A stretch of DNA of 64,000 bases, from assembly GCF_030063365.1 (NCBI RefSeq), contig NZ_JASISY010000001.1, positions 1-64,000 of the forward strand, in the 5' to 3' direction. Position 1 is the stretch's first letter. Each line of letters begins with the position of its first letter. The notes under the pieces are model-generated. The model was given only the letters and a program-made list of their open reading frames with translations, did no database searches and was not told the origin of the DNA. Shown piece after piece: positions 63,129 through 64,000 of this stretch. The stretch is from Cryobacterium sp. PH29-G1. Lineage in GTDB: Bacteria; Actinomycetota; Actinomycetes; Actinomycetales; Microbacteriaceae. A program made the translations under genes and the position numbers.

Positions 63129-63809
63129 ATGATCTCCAGCACGAATGCCCGCATCAACGTCGTGCACCGCGCGGGTCAGCCACAACCGTCACGCGAGGCC
63201 GGCTACACCCTCGTCGAACTCCTCATCTATTCGAGCCTGCTCGTGCTCGTTCTCACTGTGGTCGGGGGAATGTTGCTCAATACCCTCACGTCGGAGCAGA
63301 AAATTCTCGACAGCGCCAGTGCCAACACCGTCAGTCAGTTGATCTCGACCTCCGTGCACTCCGGAGTGCGTAACGGCACGGCGCTCACGGTCGTCAATAG
63401 TGCGGATACCGCCAACGACGATCAGCTTCTGGTGGTCACCACCGTGAGCAGCGACGCGGCCGCGGCGGCCAGCGCGCGCGTTTGTCAGGCCTGGTACTAC
63501 ACCGAGGCGAACGGCGGCGCCATGTACTACAAGCGCGGTGCGGCACCGCAAACCATCGTCGCGCCCACCATTAACGCCCTCGCCAACGACATGACCGGCT
63601 GGACACTGCTCGGTTCCGGAATATCGGCAAGCGACAATTCTGCCGGTATCGCCCAGCCCGTTTTCGACGCCGCAGTCAGCGTTTCCCAGCGTGCTGTCAC
63701 TCTCAACTTCGCGATCAATGGGGGCGGCGATACCAGCCCCGCAAAGATCTCAACCACGGTAACAAGCCGCCAAGGCGCGGCGCCGGCAACGGAGCCCAAA
63801 TGTTTCTGA
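63129..63809 (+). CDS. Minor prepilin, PilW-like
   Basis: A 226-residue prepilin-like protein with a long leader, cleavage after G25 (SREAG, then YTLVE), Glu at mature position 5 and the helix LLIYSSLLVLVLTVVGGMLL. The head is longer than in the other pilins, rich in Ala, Thr and Val, with two Cys (ARVCQAW and the C-terminal PKCF). It starts 8 bp after the previous stop and overlaps the next gene. The PilW/GspJ-like assignment follows from size and order. Confidence 0.9.
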   Translation: MISSTNARINVVHRAGQPQPSREAGYTLVELLIYSSLLVLVLTVVGGMLLNTLTSEQKILDSASANTVSQLISTSVHSGVRNGTALTVVNSADTANDDQLLVVTTVSSDAAAAASARVCQAWYYTEANGGAMYYKRGAAPQTIVAPTINALANDMTGWTLLGSGISASDNSAGIAQPVFDAAVSVSQRAVTLNFAINGGGDTSPAKISTTVTSRQGAAPATEPKCF

Positions 63810-64000
63810 TGCGCAAGTCCTCACTGTGGCAGGCCGCCGAGCGCGGTAGCAGCATGCTCGCCGTGATCGGCCTCATGGCCGTCGCCGGAGTGGCCACCCT
63901 CGCAATTGCCGGATCAACAATGAACTCACTGGGAGTGAGCAGCGCCGCTCGCGCCGGCGTTCAAGCCCAGGCCGCGGCAGAGGGCGGCATCGATGCCGGC
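63800..64000 (+). CDS. Minor pilin-like protein, PilX type, 3' partial
   Basis: The visible 67 codons begin MFLMRKSSLWQAAERGSSML. A pilin-like leader (ERG, then SSMLA) precedes the helix AVIGLMAVAGVATLAIAG. Glu at mature position 5 is lacking (Ala), as is common in GspK/PilX-type tip pilins. AAARAGVQAQAAAEGGIDAG-like sequence follows, the segment in which PilX proteins have many alanines and an AEGG motif. It overlaps the previous gene by 10 bp; ATG 63809 (in TGATG) is an alternative start. The frame runs off the right edge. Confidence 0.82.
   Translation, partial: MFLMRKSSLWQAAERGSSMLAVIGLMAVAGVATLAIAGSTMNSLGVSSAARAGVQAQAAAEGGIDAG

Overview
The window is high-GC actinobacterial DNA, most likely from a member of the Microbacteriaceae (Cryobacterium/Salinibacterium-like). 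This is an inference from gene content, TTG-initiated rpoB and rpoC, a mycobacterial-type alanine dehydrogenase and a TetR-controlled bioB. It is a chromosomal region: no tRNA, rRNA, CRISPR array, insertion sequence or phage gene was seen. The first gene (DUF222/HNH) is cut by the left edge and the last (a pilin-like protein) by the right edge.

Layout. 1-29000 is a mosaic of metabolic and regulatory genes: a BrkB-type membrane protein, an Lrp regulator divergent from ald, an SDR oxidoreductase behind an OhrR/MarR-type regulator, an aldehyde dehydrogenase, a GNAT-AAA ATPase fusion, a DrrAB-type ABC exporter, a LysR-substrate-domain protein divergent from DUF5997, an esterase, a NUDIX-family protein, a nucleoside hydrolase, a DEAD-box helicase, bioB with a BioQ-like repressor, SprT and PQQ-type sugar dehydrogenase genes, a TPR protein and a spermidine-synthase-like protein. 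29223-36680 is rpoB-rpoC, closed by a strong terminator.

37029-64000 is the most coherent part. A pilT gene precedes a ten-gene run on the + strand: Ser/Thr kinase, 2001-residue membrane-anchored Ig-like/FN3 protein, MoxR ATPase, DUF58 protein, transglutaminase-like membrane protein, FHA protein, PP2C phosphatase, a Pro-Asp-Glu repeat protein, and two membrane proteins with a variant leucine-rich-repeat segment. The kinase-to-phosphatase core matches in content the PFNA cluster (kinase, FN3 protein, AAA ATPase, DUF58, transglutaminase-like, PrpC, FHA) described in bifidobacteria. It is followed at once by a type IV pilus operon: pilB, a second pilT, pilC, major pilin and three minor pilins. 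The arrangement suggests, but does not prove, that a phospho-signalling envelope system and pili work together.

The most striking signal outside genes is the 9-mer GCATCCGCT/AGCGGATGC. I counted 28 exact copies by eye, against about one expected. Two pairs form inverted-repeat hairpins between convergent genes. This resembles DNA-uptake sequences of Neisseria and Haemophilus, and a type IV pilus operon lies in the same window. Other structure includes a 51-bp GC-rich palindromic repeat in two copies, a 27-bp near-perfect hairpin upstream of rpoB, many minisatellites with units of 9-15 bp, and a CCCC/GGGG inverted repeat about 110-125 bp upstream of three kinase or pilus genes.
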